A DNA stretch of 64,000 bases from Caballeronia sp. TF1N1 (GCF_022878925.1 NZ_CP084628.1:744001-808000), one strand, 5' to 3'; positions 36,381-46,463 are shown, numbered from the stretch's first letter. Notes: generated from the sequence alone by a model not told the origin. Numbers and translations are program-made.

Positions 36381-37808
36381 ATGGCTTGGCCTGTTCCAGA
36401 ATTCGAGCGCCTTCCGGTTTTCAGAAAGCCATCTCCTTGGCCGCCTATCGTCGGCTCGCTCCTCATCGTGTTCGGGGCTGCCGTCTCGATTTTCTACCTT
36501 TGGCTCAAAATTCACGGCCGCTCCGGCGGCCTGGGCTTCTGGCTTTGTCTCATCGGTATCCCACTGATCGCCGGCCTCTTATTTTGGTGTGCAGTCGGCC
36601 ATTGCGCGGCCATGAGATTGTTTGGCGTCGACTCCGTGAAGTACTACGCGAGCGCGGTCCTTTCGGCATGGCAACACTGGTCCCGCCAGTACGTCGTACT
36701 TGGCGGCTTCTCGGTCATTCTGGTTGAAGACGCGTTGGCCGAGAAGATCGCAGGCTTGTCAGGGACGGTGCCAGAAAACAAGAGCGAGGTTCGCCGGCTC
36801 GAGCAAATCAAGGATGATTTCAAGTCAAGCCGCACTGAGCAGATACTTGAGCGCCTACTCGAGGGAGTGGAAGTAGCATTAACTTCTTCCGGCATCGATC
36901 ACGCTCTGCGAATCGTCGCGTGGGCGGGAGAGCATGCGGATGGCGTAGCAATCGAAGACTGTGTCAAAAAACTATGGAGCGCTTCGGGCCTGCATCTGGT
37001 TGCGTCGGTAGAGGTGGTCTCTGCTCTGAACTGGTCGATGATAGAGCGACACGTGCTCGGTGATGGTGTACCGCTGCTCGTTCTGACCATGCAGATTCAC
37101 GACGATGCAGGGAAATTGGCGCAGTTTACCGAATCGGCGGCTGCGCTTGTTTTCCTGCCGCAGCTTGCGCGAACTGACACTGGCGAGCCCGTTGTTCGAA
37201 TCTATCGTTCCATCCCGACCTCCACCGCTACGATGATCGCGGACTTCAATCAACTCGGAGATTACGGAGCGTTGCCGCTTGCGCAAATCCGCTCCGGCTG
37301 GAACTGCAATCTCGGAAAGGCCGAAGGCTACGGGCTCGCTCGCGCTGTCGGTGACTGTGGCCTGGTGTTCGAAGGAGGAACGACCGGCATGATCAACATC
37401 GGCGATTTTATTGGCCCAACCGGTCCAATAAGTCCGTGGCTTTCATTGGCTCTCGCGGCTGAGCTAGTTCAATACGGGCAAGGTCCGCAGTTACTTGCGA
37501 CACAGGAAGGCAAGCACGCACGACTCTGTATTGCCGCTGCGGACGAGGCGGTTCCCGTAGAGCGCGGAGGCAAGCCGCCCTCCTCGGGGCAGCATGGTTC
37601 GACCATTCTTGCGTGCGCATTGCCCACTCTGACGCTCCTCCTTGGGCTGCTCTTCAAGGCAGCGGATCTGTTTCCATGGGTCTCCATGGGTGTCGCGGGC
37701 GCAGTGGTCCTAGCGTTGTCGTTACGATTGCTGCATCCGTATCTGGTGCAGGCGCGGGCAATAGAGCTGGTTCATGCGCTGGGCGGGCGGTTGCCACCGG
37801 CAGAATGA
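36381..37808 (+). CDS. Unknown membrane protein in the T6SS operon
   Basis: This 475-residue protein lies two bases after PAAR and overlaps tssM by four bases (ATGA), so it belongs to the operon. Two membrane helices lie near 22-42 and 50-72, and two more near 410-430 and 436-456. Between them is a soluble region of about 330 residues. A segment near 290-385 (SIPTSTATM, WNCNLGKAEGYGLARAVGD, IGDFIGPTGPISPWLSLALAAE) faintly recalls the C-terminal half of thiolase-fold ketosynthases, but I see no active-site Cys, so this is a weak hint. I do not recognise a Tss or Tag family. It could be a membrane-complex accessory. Confidence 0.6.
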   Translation: MAWPVPEFERLPVFRKPSPWPPIVGSLLIVFGAAVSIFYLWLKIHGRSGGLGFWLCLIGIPLIAGLLFWCAVGHCAAMRLFGVDSVKYYASAVLSAWQHWSRQYVVLGGFSVILVEDALAEKIAGLSGTVPENKSEVRRLEQIKDDFKSSRTEQILERLLEGVEVALTSSGIDHALRIVAWAGEHADGVAIEDCVKKLWSASGLHLVASVEVVSALNWSMIERHVLGDGVPLLVLTMQIHDDAGKLAQFTESAAALVFLPQLARTDTGEPVVRIYRSIPTSTATMIADFNQLGDYGALPLAQIRSGWNCNLGKAEGYGLARAVGDCGLVFEGGTTGMINIGDFIGPTGPISPWLSLALAAELVQYGQGPQLLATQEGKHARLCIAAADEAVPVERGGKPPSSGQHGSTILACALPTLTLLLGLLFKAADLFPWVSMGVAGAVVLALSLRLLHPYLVQARAIELVHALGGRLPPAE

Positions 37809-40800
37809 AGGGAACGACGCGGCCAGTTTGGTTCCATCGATGTCCAGAGCAATATCAGAGAATGATTGTGTCGAAGAACAATTTAGAAGAGGGGCAGAGC
37901 GAGAACGGTCAAGCGCTGTTGCTCTGGGTGGCGGCGGGCACTTTATCCGCTGTCGCATGTGTCATCGGATTCGTTGGGTGGGAGTTCGGTTGGGGTGTTG
38001 ATCGCCTTGTTGGAATCGGCTTCGGTCTACTTGCCGTTCTGTTGGCAGTGGTTGCTTCGACGCTTGTGGTAGACCGTATGGCACTGAGGGCGCGCTGGAT
38101 CAGTGCGGCAACCTCGCAGGCCTCTGCGACCTCCGAGACAAGGAAGATGATTCGCTTCGATCCTGTTGCGGCGGCACGGGAACTGGTGCGCTTGCTGGAG
38201 GGCGTTCGTCACTGGCGTAGCCGGACGCGCTGGCTCCTCGTCGTCGGAGAGAAAGCGGTTGTGGATCGCTTCGTGCCTGGACTGACGATGTCGCGCTATG
38301 CGGTTCGCGGTGACATCGTTTTACTTTATGCGAATAGCATGGATGATGAACCCGACCACGAGTGGATGGAGCGGGTTCGACGGCTGCGCCGCTGGCGCTC
38401 AATCGACGCAGTGGCGGCGATCATCTCAGTTGACGATGAACCTAATAAGTCGCGCGACGGAGCGATTTTGGCGCGGCAGCTTGCGCGAAATTCCCGCACT
38501 ATGCGCTGGGTCGCTCCCGTGTACGTGGTCAGCGTTGCGGCGTGTCGCGGTACACCGCGGACTATGGAGGATGCGATTGGCTTGACCTGGTCGAGCGGAC
38601 TCATTCCCGGCATGGACGTGGAAGCGTCGCTTTCTGATCTGGCTACGAACCTCGCTGGCGTGGGCGTGTCTCGTCTTGCGAGCGATCCGCGAGATAGAGT
38701 CATCGCGGAGCTATCGCAGCACATCGACGGAGCGCGCGAGAAATTGAGTAGTCTCGTGTCAAGGATTGCTGCATCTGAAGTTTGGCGAAACGATGTTCAT
38801 GGACTTCTCTTCGCTCCGGTTTTTTCAGGAACGCTAGCCGGGCAGAATTTGGCCACGAGTGACGTACAAGCGCGTTATCCAGCGGTCTGGCGCGCCATCG
38901 CCGACCACAGCCGGGAGGTCCATGGCTATCGCGTCGGCCTCTCGTGGCCTGGCGCAGCGGCGTGGGCGCTGATCGCCGCAACAGCAGTCTGGCTTCTGGG
39001 GTCCGCGATCTCAGGTGCGGCGAACATGTCGGCGATGCAAGAGGCGGCGTCGACATCGAGTCGGGTCTCATCTACCCAAGATCCCACGCAAGCCTTGCTT
39101 TCCCTCGACGCGCTCGACAAACAACTCGACACGCTCGAAATCCGCAGGAAGGAAGGCGCACCGCTTTACACCCGCTTCGGTCTGAACCACGACGCCGCCC
39201 TATACCAGCGCCTCTGGCCGGCTTACCTCAACGCCGCCTCACGCGTCCTGATCGTTCCCATCAAAGCCAAACTCGAAAACCGCCTGAGCCAACTTGCCTC
39301 GCTATCGGATGCCGAAATCGCCAGTGGCGGCAACGCACAAGTTCAGGCAGCCTATGACACGCTAAGAACATATCTCATGCTCGCCAACCCCGAGCACGCC
39401 GACGCAACCTTCCTTACGACGCAGCTACTCGCCACCAACGAACCTGCGCGCCAGCAAGATGCGACGCTCACGCAAGGCGCGTGGGAAGACCTGCGCCAGC
39501 ACGCAATTGCATTCTATGCAAGCCACTTAAAGCACGGGGCGTCGCCGGCCTTGACACCCGACGCGGCACTGACAGCGTCGGCGCGTCAGACGATCATCGG
39601 CGTGCGCGGAATCCAGAATTCGACGGATGCGATCTACCAGCAGATCATCGATGAAACCAAGCCCAAATATCCGCCGCTGACATTGGCCGGCATCCTCGGG
39701 GATCATCCTAGTCGCGGCCTCTTCGGCACGAGCGCCACGGTCCCGGGCGTTTTCACGCGCGCCGCTTGGGAAGAACGCATTCCCAAAGCGATGGACGAGG
39801 CGAGCGAACATCACACCGTCGCAGGCGACTGGGTGCTCTCAGACGCGAAAGCCGACAATACATCGCCGTCGGCGCTGAAGGCCGAACTTCGCCAACGCTA
39901 CTTCGACGACTACTCCCGCGCCTGGGCGCAATTTCTAAACGGTATTCGCTGGCAGGATGCATCGTCGCTTTCTGGCACGGTCGATCAACTGACACTGCTC
40001 GGCGACCCGCAACGCTCGCCGCTCGTCGCGTTGATGGACGTAATCGTCTATCAGGCCGGCGCGGGCGCATCGACGCAAACGTTGTCGGACAGTCTGATCA
40101 CGAAGGCGCAGCAACTCGTGGGCGCCGACGAGAAAGACCCATCGAAGCGCGCTCAAGCTAGGATCACCCCGCTCGCCGAAGCATTCGGCCCCGTCCTGCG
40201 CCTGACCGGAAGCGATCTCGTAGCCGCTGCGTCCGTGAATGGGAAAGGCGTGCCGCAACCTGTCGGCGACCTCAGTCTGCCGCGCTATCTCGAACGCGTC
40301 ACCGCCATGCGCCTGAGAACGCAGCAGATGATGTCCAGTCCCGACCCGGACGCCATGTCGCGCGCCGCGGCGCAAGCGATGCTGCAAGGAAAGACTTCGG
40401 ATATTGCTGACAGCCGCGACTACGCAAGCCGTGTGTCCGCGAGCCTCGGCGAGCGCTGGGCCGGTTTCGGCAAACTCTTTGAAGCTCCCTTCGACCAGAC
40501 GTGGCAGGTTGTCGTGCGCCCCGCGTCCGCAAGTCTGAATGACATCTGGCGCACGGCCATTCTCGCGGACTGGAATCGCAACTTCGCATCCCGCTATCCG
40601 TTCGCAGATTCCGACAACGATGCATCGTTGCCCGATCTTGCGCGCTTCCTGCGGCTCGACAATGGCGTGATTGCGCAGTTCGTCGCGACGCAACTTGCAG
40701 GCATCATCGAACGGCAGGGCGATCACTGGGTCGCGGCGCAGGGCGCGAATCAGGGCGCGCTTACGCTCGATCCTGCGTTTCTCATCGCGCTCAACAAGCT

Positions 40801-41368
40801 CACGCGCGTCTCGACCGTGATGTTTCCATCCGGCGATGCACACGTCCGCTTCGATCTCCGTGGTGTACCAACTCCCGGCGTCACCGAAATGACGTTCGTG
40901 CTTGCGGGCCGCACGTTCAAGTACTTCAATCAGCAAGAAGAATGGATGCCCTTCGAATGGCCGGGCCAGTCGCTGGAGAACGTCACGCATCTGGAATGGG
41001 AAACGGCGCAGGGCGGCCTGCGCTCGGCCCTCGATGCCCAAGGCCGTTTCGGCGTGATACGCCTGCTCGAGCGTGCGAAGGTTACGCAACAGGACAGCGC
41101 GCGCTACTTGCTTTCTTGGACACCCGATCAAAGTCAGGCGCTGCCTCTTTCGGTGCAGATGCGCGCGGAAGGCGGCGCGGGTCCGCTCGATGTACTTGTG
41201 TTACGACACTTCGCCTTGCCGGAGCGCGTCTTCCTGGTTAATAACCCCGCGAAGACGAAGGCGACGTCGGCGGCCTCGAACCCTCCGCCCCTGCCTCCCG
41301 GAGCGTTCACTGCGGCGAATCAGTTGGGCATTCCCTTGCCGCAAGGCGCAACCATAGAGATGCATTGA
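37805..41368 (+). CDS. tssM: Type VI secretion membrane subunit TssM (IcmF)
   Basis: This is a protein of about 1187 residues spanning the inner membrane, central to the TssJLM complex. Two helices near 35-75 are followed by a cytosolic domain, a third helix near 380-400 and a long periplasmic domain ending in a beta-rich C-terminal part that contacts TssJ. The cytosolic domain keeps the shape of the IcmF NTPase, but where Walker A should be it reads LLVVGEKAVVDRF, without a GxxxxGK loop, so it probably does not bind nucleotide. ATG 37805 overlaps the previous stop; ATG 37862 is an alternative giving 1168 residues. Confidence 0.93.
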   Translation: MKGTTRPVWFHRCPEQYQRMIVSKNNLEEGQSENGQALLLWVAAGTLSAVACVIGFVGWEFGWGVDRLVGIGFGLLAVLLAVVASTLVVDRMALRARWISAATSQASATSETRKMIRFDPVAAARELVRLLEGVRHWRSRTRWLLVVGEKAVVDRFVPGLTMSRYAVRGDIVLLYANSMDDEPDHEWMERVRRLRRWRSIDAVAAIISVDDEPNKSRDGAILARQLARNSRTMRWVAPVYVVSVAACRGTPRTMEDAIGLTWSSGLIPGMDVEASLSDLATNLAGVGVSRLASDPRDRVIAELSQHIDGAREKLSSLVSRIAASEVWRNDVHGLLFAPVFSGTLAGQNLATSDVQARYPAVWRAIADHSREVHGYRVGLSWPGAAAWALIAATAVWLLGSAISGAANMSAMQEAASTSSRVSSTQDPTQALLSLDALDKQLDTLEIRRKEGAPLYTRFGLNHDAALYQRLWPAYLNAASRVLIVPIKAKLENRLSQLASLSDAEIASGGNAQVQAAYDTLRTYLMLANPEHADATFLTTQLLATNEPARQQDATLTQGAWEDLRQHAIAFYASHLKHGASPALTPDAALTASARQTIIGVRGIQNSTDAIYQQIIDETKPKYPPLTLAGILGDHPSRGLFGTSATVPGVFTRAAWEERIPKAMDEASEHHTVAGDWVLSDAKADNTSPSALKAELRQRYFDDYSRAWAQFLNGIRWQDASSLSGTVDQLTLLGDPQRSPLVALMDVIVYQAGAGASTQTLSDSLITKAQQLVGADEKDPSKRAQARITPLAEAFGPVLRLTGSDLVAAASVNGKGVPQPVGDLSLPRYLERVTAMRLRTQQMMSSPDPDAMSRAAAQAMLQGKTSDIADSRDYASRVSASLGERWAGFGKLFEAPFDQTWQVVVRPASASLNDIWRTAILADWNRNFASRYPFADSDNDASLPDLARFLRLDNGVIAQFVATQLAGIIERQGDHWVAAQGANQGALTLDPAFLIALNKLTRVSTVMFPSGDAHVRFDLRGVPTPGVTEMTFVLAGRTFKYFNQQEEWMPFEWPGQSLENVTHLEWETAQGGLRSALDAQGRFGVIRLLERAKVTQQDSARYLLSWTPDQSQALPLSVQMRAEGGAGPLDVLVLRHFALPERVFLVNNPAKTKATSAASNPPPLPPGAFTAANQLGIPLPQGATIEMH

Positions 41369-42948
41369 TGTTTGCTGGTCTTTTTAAAACGCTTTTCCCT
41401 TCGCGCGATGCTGCCCAATTTGCTCGCACTCGCCTCGACACTTGGGAGGCTTGGCTCGCGCCGCTTCCCGGAGATGCAGGCGTCGGTCGAGATCCCGGTT
41501 ACGAAGACGCCTTTTTCAGCTTGAAGGATGAAGCAGGAAAACTTTCGGGCATCGACGATTCGTTGATTGTCCGCTCGTGCGAGCAAATCACGAAAGAAGT
41601 CGGCAAGGATCTGCGTGTCGCGGGCCATTACGCTTTTGCGCGATTACGTCAGGACGGACCTGAAGGCTTCGTCGATGGTCTCGAACTCGCTGCTGCCATG
41701 ATCGACCGCTTCGGCGATGCCATCTTGCCTTTGCGTCCCGAAGCCAGGAAGGGCGCGCTCGAAATGCTCGCCACGACACGCACGCTGGACTTGCTCGACA
41801 GCCGAGACGCTTTCGGTCCTGGTGATGTGGAACGCGCGGTCGCCGCGCTCGATGCGATCGTCGGAAAGACACTCACATGGCCGGAAGCGGCGCGGCCCAA
41901 CTTGCAGATGCTTGCCTCTCGCTTCCAACGCAAGGACGACGGCATACAAAGCGCCGAGCCGAGCACGACCGCGCCGATTCCATCGGCTCCGGCGCTCGCC
42001 GGTAGCGCCCCGATCGCATCGCAGCGCGAACTGCTCGATCAGGCTCGCACCATGGCAGCATGGTTGCGCGATCAGGAAAACGGCTATCTGCCTTCTGCGC
42101 GACTCGTGCGCAGTATCCGTTGGGATACGCTTCACGAAGTTCCGCCCGCGGATGCCGGCGCTCGAACCCGCCTCGCCGCGCCACGCGGCGAATTGCGTCA
42201 GCAGTTCAAGCGCCTCGTGCTGCAAAAGCAGTGGAACGAGTTGCTGGAACGCGTCGAAGCGGCGTTCATGGAAGGGGTCAATCACCTCTGGTTCGATCTG
42301 CAACATTTTCAGCACGTTGCGCTCGATAACGTAGGCACGCCTTATGATGCATGGCGCGATTTGCTGCGCGCGGATTTCGCGCTCTTTCTCGAACGTCTTC
42401 CCGGCATCGAGCGGCTTGCCTTCAATGACGGTACACCTTTCGCCGATGATGTCACGCTCGAGTGGATCGCGCGTCACGCCGTCGTGCGCGATCTTGACGC
42501 AGGCGAGAGTGTCGCGGCGTTGCCCGTGTCGGCGGATGCTGCGGAAGGTGCGGCCGGAGACTGGCCCGAGATCGAAGCACAGGCGCGCGATTTGTCCGCG
42601 CGCGATGGTATTGAAGCCGCATTTATCTGGCTCGATGCGCTGCCGGGCATGAAGACAGACAAGCATCGCTATCTGCAGCGCCTGATGATGGCGCGTCTGG
42701 CCGAGCAGGCCGGCCGCGCGGATACCGCACTCTCACTTCTCACGGAACTCGATGCCGCTACGCGCACCTTGCCTCTCGCACGCTGGGAGCCGGCGCTCGC
42801 TTTTGAGGTCAAGCAGCAATTGATGCGTGCATTGAAGACGATGAGTGTCCGCAAGGACGCCGACAAGACAACGCTGACCAACCGTATCGGCGAACTGCGT
42901 AGTGAACTGATCGTGCTGGACCCGGCGCGTGCGCTCACGCTGTCATGA
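41368..42948 (+). CDS. tssA: Type VI secretion assembly protein TssA
   Basis: This is a 526-residue TssA (ImpA/VasJ type). The N-terminal ImpA domain includes a DxPxxGxD-like segment (PGDAGVGRDPGYEDAF) and the RLRQDG/ELAAAMIDRFGDAILPLRP region. A variable linker follows near 190-215, then the C-terminal VasJ-like domain (LLTELDAATRTLPLARWEPALAFEVKQ, in part). It caps and primes tube and sheath assembly. The ATG overlaps the tssM stop by one base (TGATG). It is followed after eight bases by tssF. Confidence 0.93.
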   Translation: MFAGLFKTLFPSRDAAQFARTRLDTWEAWLAPLPGDAGVGRDPGYEDAFFSLKDEAGKLSGIDDSLIVRSCEQITKEVGKDLRVAGHYAFARLRQDGPEGFVDGLELAAAMIDRFGDAILPLRPEARKGALEMLATTRTLDLLDSRDAFGPGDVERAVAALDAIVGKTLTWPEAARPNLQMLASRFQRKDDGIQSAEPSTTAPIPSAPALAGSAPIASQRELLDQARTMAAWLRDQENGYLPSARLVRSIRWDTLHEVPPADAGARTRLAAPRGELRQQFKRLVLQKQWNELLERVEAAFMEGVNHLWFDLQHFQHVALDNVGTPYDAWRDLLRADFALFLERLPGIERLAFNDGTPFADDVTLEWIARHAVVRDLDAGESVAALPVSADAAEGAAGDWPEIEAQARDLSARDGIEAAFIWLDALPGMKTDKHRYLQRLMMARLAEQAGRADTALSLLTELDAATRTLPLARWEPALAFEVKQQLMRALKTMSVRKDADKTTLTNRIGELRSELIVLDPARALTLS

Positions 42949-42956
42949 AAACATAG

Positions 42957-44804
42957 ATGAACGACGAATCGACACAAGACCCCAATCAGGACCTCTCGCG
43001 CGGCGATCCGGTCCTGCGCTACTACGAAGCAGAAATGCGTTATCTGCGCGAGTCTGGGCGCGAGTTCGCACGGGCGCATCCTGATCGCGCGCGCATGCTC
43101 AATCTCGATCGCGTGGGTGATCGCGACCCCTACGTCGAACGTCTTTATGAAGGTTTTGCGTTTCTCACGGGCCGGCTTCGGCAGAAACTCGACGACGAAC
43201 TGCCGGAGCTGACAGAAGGCATCGTAAGCCTGCTCTGGCCGCACTACTTGCGGATGATCCCATCGCTGTCCGTCGTGGAACTCTTGCCGCAAGGCGAGCG
43301 GATGCAGAAAACCGCATACGTGCCGGCAGGCGTCGCGGTGCGCTCTGCGCCGATTTCCGTGCCGACGGATTCAGGCACAACCGCTGCGCCTCGGACGGTG
43401 CAATGCCTCTACCGCACGACGCAGCCCGTCGCCATGCAGCCGTTGCGCCTCTTGCAGGCAGGCCCCGCGGTGCGGCACGACGGCCGTTCGGTCATTCGGA
43501 TAGCCTTTGAACTGGATAACTCGGCGCGCCGCACGGAAACCGATCTCTCGCGCCTGCGACTACACCTGAGCGCGGATCAGCCGACGGCGTTTGCCATGCA
43601 CCTTGCGCTGACCCGTCAGGTCGACGCCATCGAATGGCGCATCCCCGAGGTTCGTAACGGCGAGGCCCTGCCGTGCAAAGGCGTGAGCATCGAACCAGCA
43701 GGGTTCTCTCCTGAAGAACGGTTGTGGCCTAAGTCGGATGCTGCATTTTCGGGCTATCAGCTGCTGCTCGAATATTTCACGTTCCGCGAGAAGTTTCTGT
43801 TCGTCGATCTTTGCGGGCTCGACATCGACATGCTTCCGGTGGGCGCGACGCGCTTCGAGTTCGAAATTGTGTTGAAGCATGCATATCCGTCGGATCAGCG
43901 TTTCAACAAAGACAATTTGCGTCTCTTTTGCACGCCGGTCATCAACCTGTTCAGCCTCGACGCCGAGCCGGTGGTAATCAATCATCACGAGACGGAGTAT
44001 CGCGTGGTGCCGGCGGGGCATCAGGGCGGGCACGTCGAAACCTATTCGGTCGATGCCGCCGAATCTTTCGATCACGAAACCGCCGAGCGATTCGAATATG
44101 TGCCCTTCGCGACGTTTCGACATCGCGGAGGCATGTTGCGGCACGAATCGCCCGAACGATACTTCCATACGCGCGTGCGGCCGGGTATGGACGGTCTACA
44201 CGAGACGTGGGTGATTCTTGGCGGACATGCATGGGATTCGATGCAGACGCTGCCAGAGGAAAGCATATCGCTACGCGTGACCGGCACCAACGGAATGTTG
44301 CCGCGTAAGGGTTTGCGCGAAGCGCGCATCGACGAGCTCGCGCTCAGCACGCCAAACGTGGGCGGCGTGCGCAATCTCGTCGCGCCGACGCTGCCGCTTT
44401 ATCCGCCCACCGGCGACCGGTTTCAGTGGCGCGTGTTGTCACATCTCGCGCCGAATTTTCTATCGATGCTCAACGCCGAGGTCTTGCGCGGCGCGCTCGC
44501 ACTGTATGACTGGACCAACGACGAACTCAACCGGCGGCGGCTCGCCGGCATTCTGCACGTCTCGGAGCAACTGCTGGAGGAGATTTCCGGCGGGGCTGTG
44601 GAGCGCGGCGTGCTGATCGAAGTGACGCTCGACTCGCAGGCGTTCTCGGGCGAAGGCGACGTGATGCTGTTCGCCGAACTGCTGCATCGCTTCTTCGAAC
44701 TGTATGCGGAAATCAATCTCTTCACGAAGCTCGCCATCGTGAGTCTGCCTTCGCAGGCTCGCATCGAATGGCCGCGCAGCAAGACGCGGCGTGCTCCGCT
44801 ATGA
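42957..44804 (+). CDS. tssF: Type VI secretion baseplate subunit TssF
   Basis: This is a 615-residue TssF (ImpG/VasA). Its start RYYEAEMRYLRESGREFARAHP, then DPYVERLYEGFAFLTGRLRQKLDDELPE and LLWPHYLRMIPSLSVV, is diagnostic. Two TssF copies pair with one TssG in each baseplate wedge. It ends with ATGA overlap into tssG. I see no clear Shine-Dalgarno before ATG 42957, so it may depend on read-through from tssA eight bases upstream. Confidence 0.96.
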   Translation: MNDESTQDPNQDLSRGDPVLRYYEAEMRYLRESGREFARAHPDRARMLNLDRVGDRDPYVERLYEGFAFLTGRLRQKLDDELPELTEGIVSLLWPHYLRMIPSLSVVELLPQGERMQKTAYVPAGVAVRSAPISVPTDSGTTAAPRTVQCLYRTTQPVAMQPLRLLQAGPAVRHDGRSVIRIAFELDNSARRTETDLSRLRLHLSADQPTAFAMHLALTRQVDAIEWRIPEVRNGEALPCKGVSIEPAGFSPEERLWPKSDAAFSGYQLLLEYFTFREKFLFVDLCGLDIDMLPVGATRFEFEIVLKHAYPSDQRFNKDNLRLFCTPVINLFSLDAEPVVINHHETEYRVVPAGHQGGHVETYSVDAAESFDHETAERFEYVPFATFRHRGGMLRHESPERYFHTRVRPGMDGLHETWVILGGHAWDSMQTLPEESISLRVTGTNGMLPRKGLREARIDELALSTPNVGGVRNLVAPTLPLYPPTGDRFQWRVLSHLAPNFLSMLNAEVLRGALALYDWTNDELNRRRLAGILHVSEQLLEEISGGAVERGVLIEVTLDSQAFSGEGDVMLFAELLHRFFELYAEINLFTKLAIVSLPSQARIEWPRSKTRRAPL

Positions 44805-45910
44805 CGGCGCGCGATCTATCGGGGGTCGAACCGTTCGTCGCCGCGTTGCTCGCGCGCGCGCCACGAATGAGCTTCATGCAACTGTGCCGTCTTTTTGAGG
44901 CGAGCGAGCCGAACAGGCCGGGTTTCGGCGAGCGTGACACGCCCGAACAGGAACCCGTGCGCTTCAGGCCGCGCCCGCGCATGGGCTTTCCCGCAGGCGA
45001 AATGGCGAGTGTCGAATTCGCGGACGAGGGCGATGCCCTGCTTGCGCCTACCGTGCGCACTACGTTCATGGGTCTGTACGGCGTCGATGCGACGATGCCG
45101 ACGCATTATCTCGACGATATCGTCCAGCGCGAGGAGGGGCACGAAGCAGTCGAAGCGTTTCTCGACCAATTCAATCATCGGCTGGCGACGCTGCTTTATC
45201 GGACGTGGAAGAAGTATCGCTATCCGGAAAGTTTTTGCCACGGCGGTACGGACCAGCACTCGCAAAAGCTTTTGTGTCTCGCTGGTTTCGGCTGGGGCAA
45301 CAAGCCCGCGCGCGCCGGTTTGCCAGATTCGCGCATGCTCGCCTTGCTAAGTCTGATGGTCCAACGTACTCGCACGCCGGAGGGTCTGGCTGGCGTCATT
45401 GCGCTTGGTGCGCCCGGCGTGGAGGTCAGGGTCGATGAGTTCTGGCCGGTTGCGAAGCGCACGGAACAGGGTTCGCCGCTAAGCGCGAAAGACGTCGGTG
45501 CCGCAAGCGCCGGCAGCAAGCGACGTGGCCTCGGCGGAGGTTATGTGCTCGGCAAGCGAATTACCTATCGTAGCCGTGCGGTGCGTGTGACGATGCGTCC
45601 GCGCGACGCCGAGCAGGCCAACGATCTCCTGCCCGGTGGGTGGCTGCATCGCGATCTGATGGCACTGGTGCGTCTCTACATCGGCGTCAAGGCGGATGTG
45701 CATTTGCGCGTGCAGATGTCCTCGCGTTTCGTTCCGACACCGGCGGTTGGCGTCCTGCTGGGGGCGCGCGCCCCGCGGCTCGGCTGGACCGTGGTGCTGC
45801 CCTCCGAGGCGGAACGCGACATCGAGATATCGCTCGGTGTGTGCGAGGCGCTTCCTGCTCCCGGCATCAATCCTTATCTCAAGCCACATGTCAGCCCGCA
45901 CGCGGCGTGA
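44801..45910 (+). CDS. tssG: Type VI secretion baseplate subunit TssG
   Basis: This is a 369-residue TssG (ImpH/VasB). SFMQLCRLFEA, RFRPRPRMGFPAGEM, FMGLYGVDATMPTHYLDDI and FNHRLATLLYRTWKKYRY are family landmarks, and the C-terminal half holds the LGxxxGR-like beta region. It bridges TssF and TssE/TssK in the baseplate wedge. ATG 44801 gives a four-base overlap with tssF; an earlier in-frame start at 44768 lies inside tssF and is not preferred. tssJ follows after 22 bases. Confidence 0.95.
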   Translation: MTARDLSGVEPFVAALLARAPRMSFMQLCRLFEASEPNRPGFGERDTPEQEPVRFRPRPRMGFPAGEMASVEFADEGDALLAPTVRTTFMGLYGVDATMPTHYLDDIVQREEGHEAVEAFLDQFNHRLATLLYRTWKKYRYPESFCHGGTDQHSQKLLCLAGFGWGNKPARAGLPDSRMLALLSLMVQRTRTPEGLAGVIALGAPGVEVRVDEFWPVAKRTEQGSPLSAKDVGAASAGSKRRGLGGGYVLGKRITYRSRAVRVTMRPRDAEQANDLLPGGWLHRDLMALVRLYIGVKADVHLRVQMSSRFVPTPAVGVLLGARAPRLGWTVVLPSEAERDIEISLGVCEALPAPGINPYLKPHVSPHAA

Positions 45911-45932
45911 CTTTGAATAGCAGAAGGCAATC

Positions 45933-46463
45933 ATGTTGAAACGATTTAGCGCAGCAAGCGTCGCCGCGACGCTGCTGCTTTCCGGATGCGGCGCTTGGCA
46001 AACCGTTTCCGATACCTCGGTTGACGCTTATAACGCAGTCTTCCACAAACGGGTGAAAGTGCTCGACGTAGATCTGACCGCGCGCGCCGGGCTGAATCAG
46101 GACGCGGCGGGTCGTTCGACTTCAGTGGCGGTACGCATTTATCAACTGAAGGACCGCAAGCTATTCGACAGCGCGGCCTATGGCGATCTCATTCGTGACG
46201 ACAAAACCATGCTCGCGCAAGATCTCCAGGCAAGCCTAGGCGTGGTGGTCAACCCAGCTGCATCGGCGAGTCTTTCACAGCCATTGGAAAAGGAAACGGC
46301 ATACATAGCGATCGCCGCTTTCTATCGCGATCCGCCTGCGAACGGAAGCTGGAAGCAGGTCGTCGAGGCGAAGAAGCTGTCCGCCGATGCTCCGCTCAAA
46401 CTCGAGCTATCCGATCGGCAAGTAACGGAGCTCACCGATACTAAGGCAAGCGGCACAAAATAG
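45933..46463 (+). CDS. tssJ: Type VI secretion outer-membrane lipoprotein TssJ
   Basis: This is a 176-residue lipoprotein. The signal peptide ends in LLLSGC (Cys at about 20). The mature part is a transthyretin-like beta-sandwich with VAVRIYQLKDRKLFDSAAYGDL and YIAIAAFYRDPPANGSWKQ, typical of TssJ. It anchors the TssL-TssM complex to the outer membrane. AGAAGG lies eight bases before the ATG. It is the last gene of the rightward T6SS operon; the hairpin at 46822-46852 is a possible distant terminator. Confidence 0.94.
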   Translation: MLKRFSAASVAATLLLSGCGAWQTVSDTSVDAYNAVFHKRVKVLDVDLTARAGLNQDAAGRSTSVAVRIYQLKDRKLFDSAAYGDLIRDDKTMLAQDLQASLGVVVNPAASASLSQPLEKETAYIAIAAFYRDPPANGSWKQVVEAKKLSADAPLKLELSDRQVTELTDTKASGTK

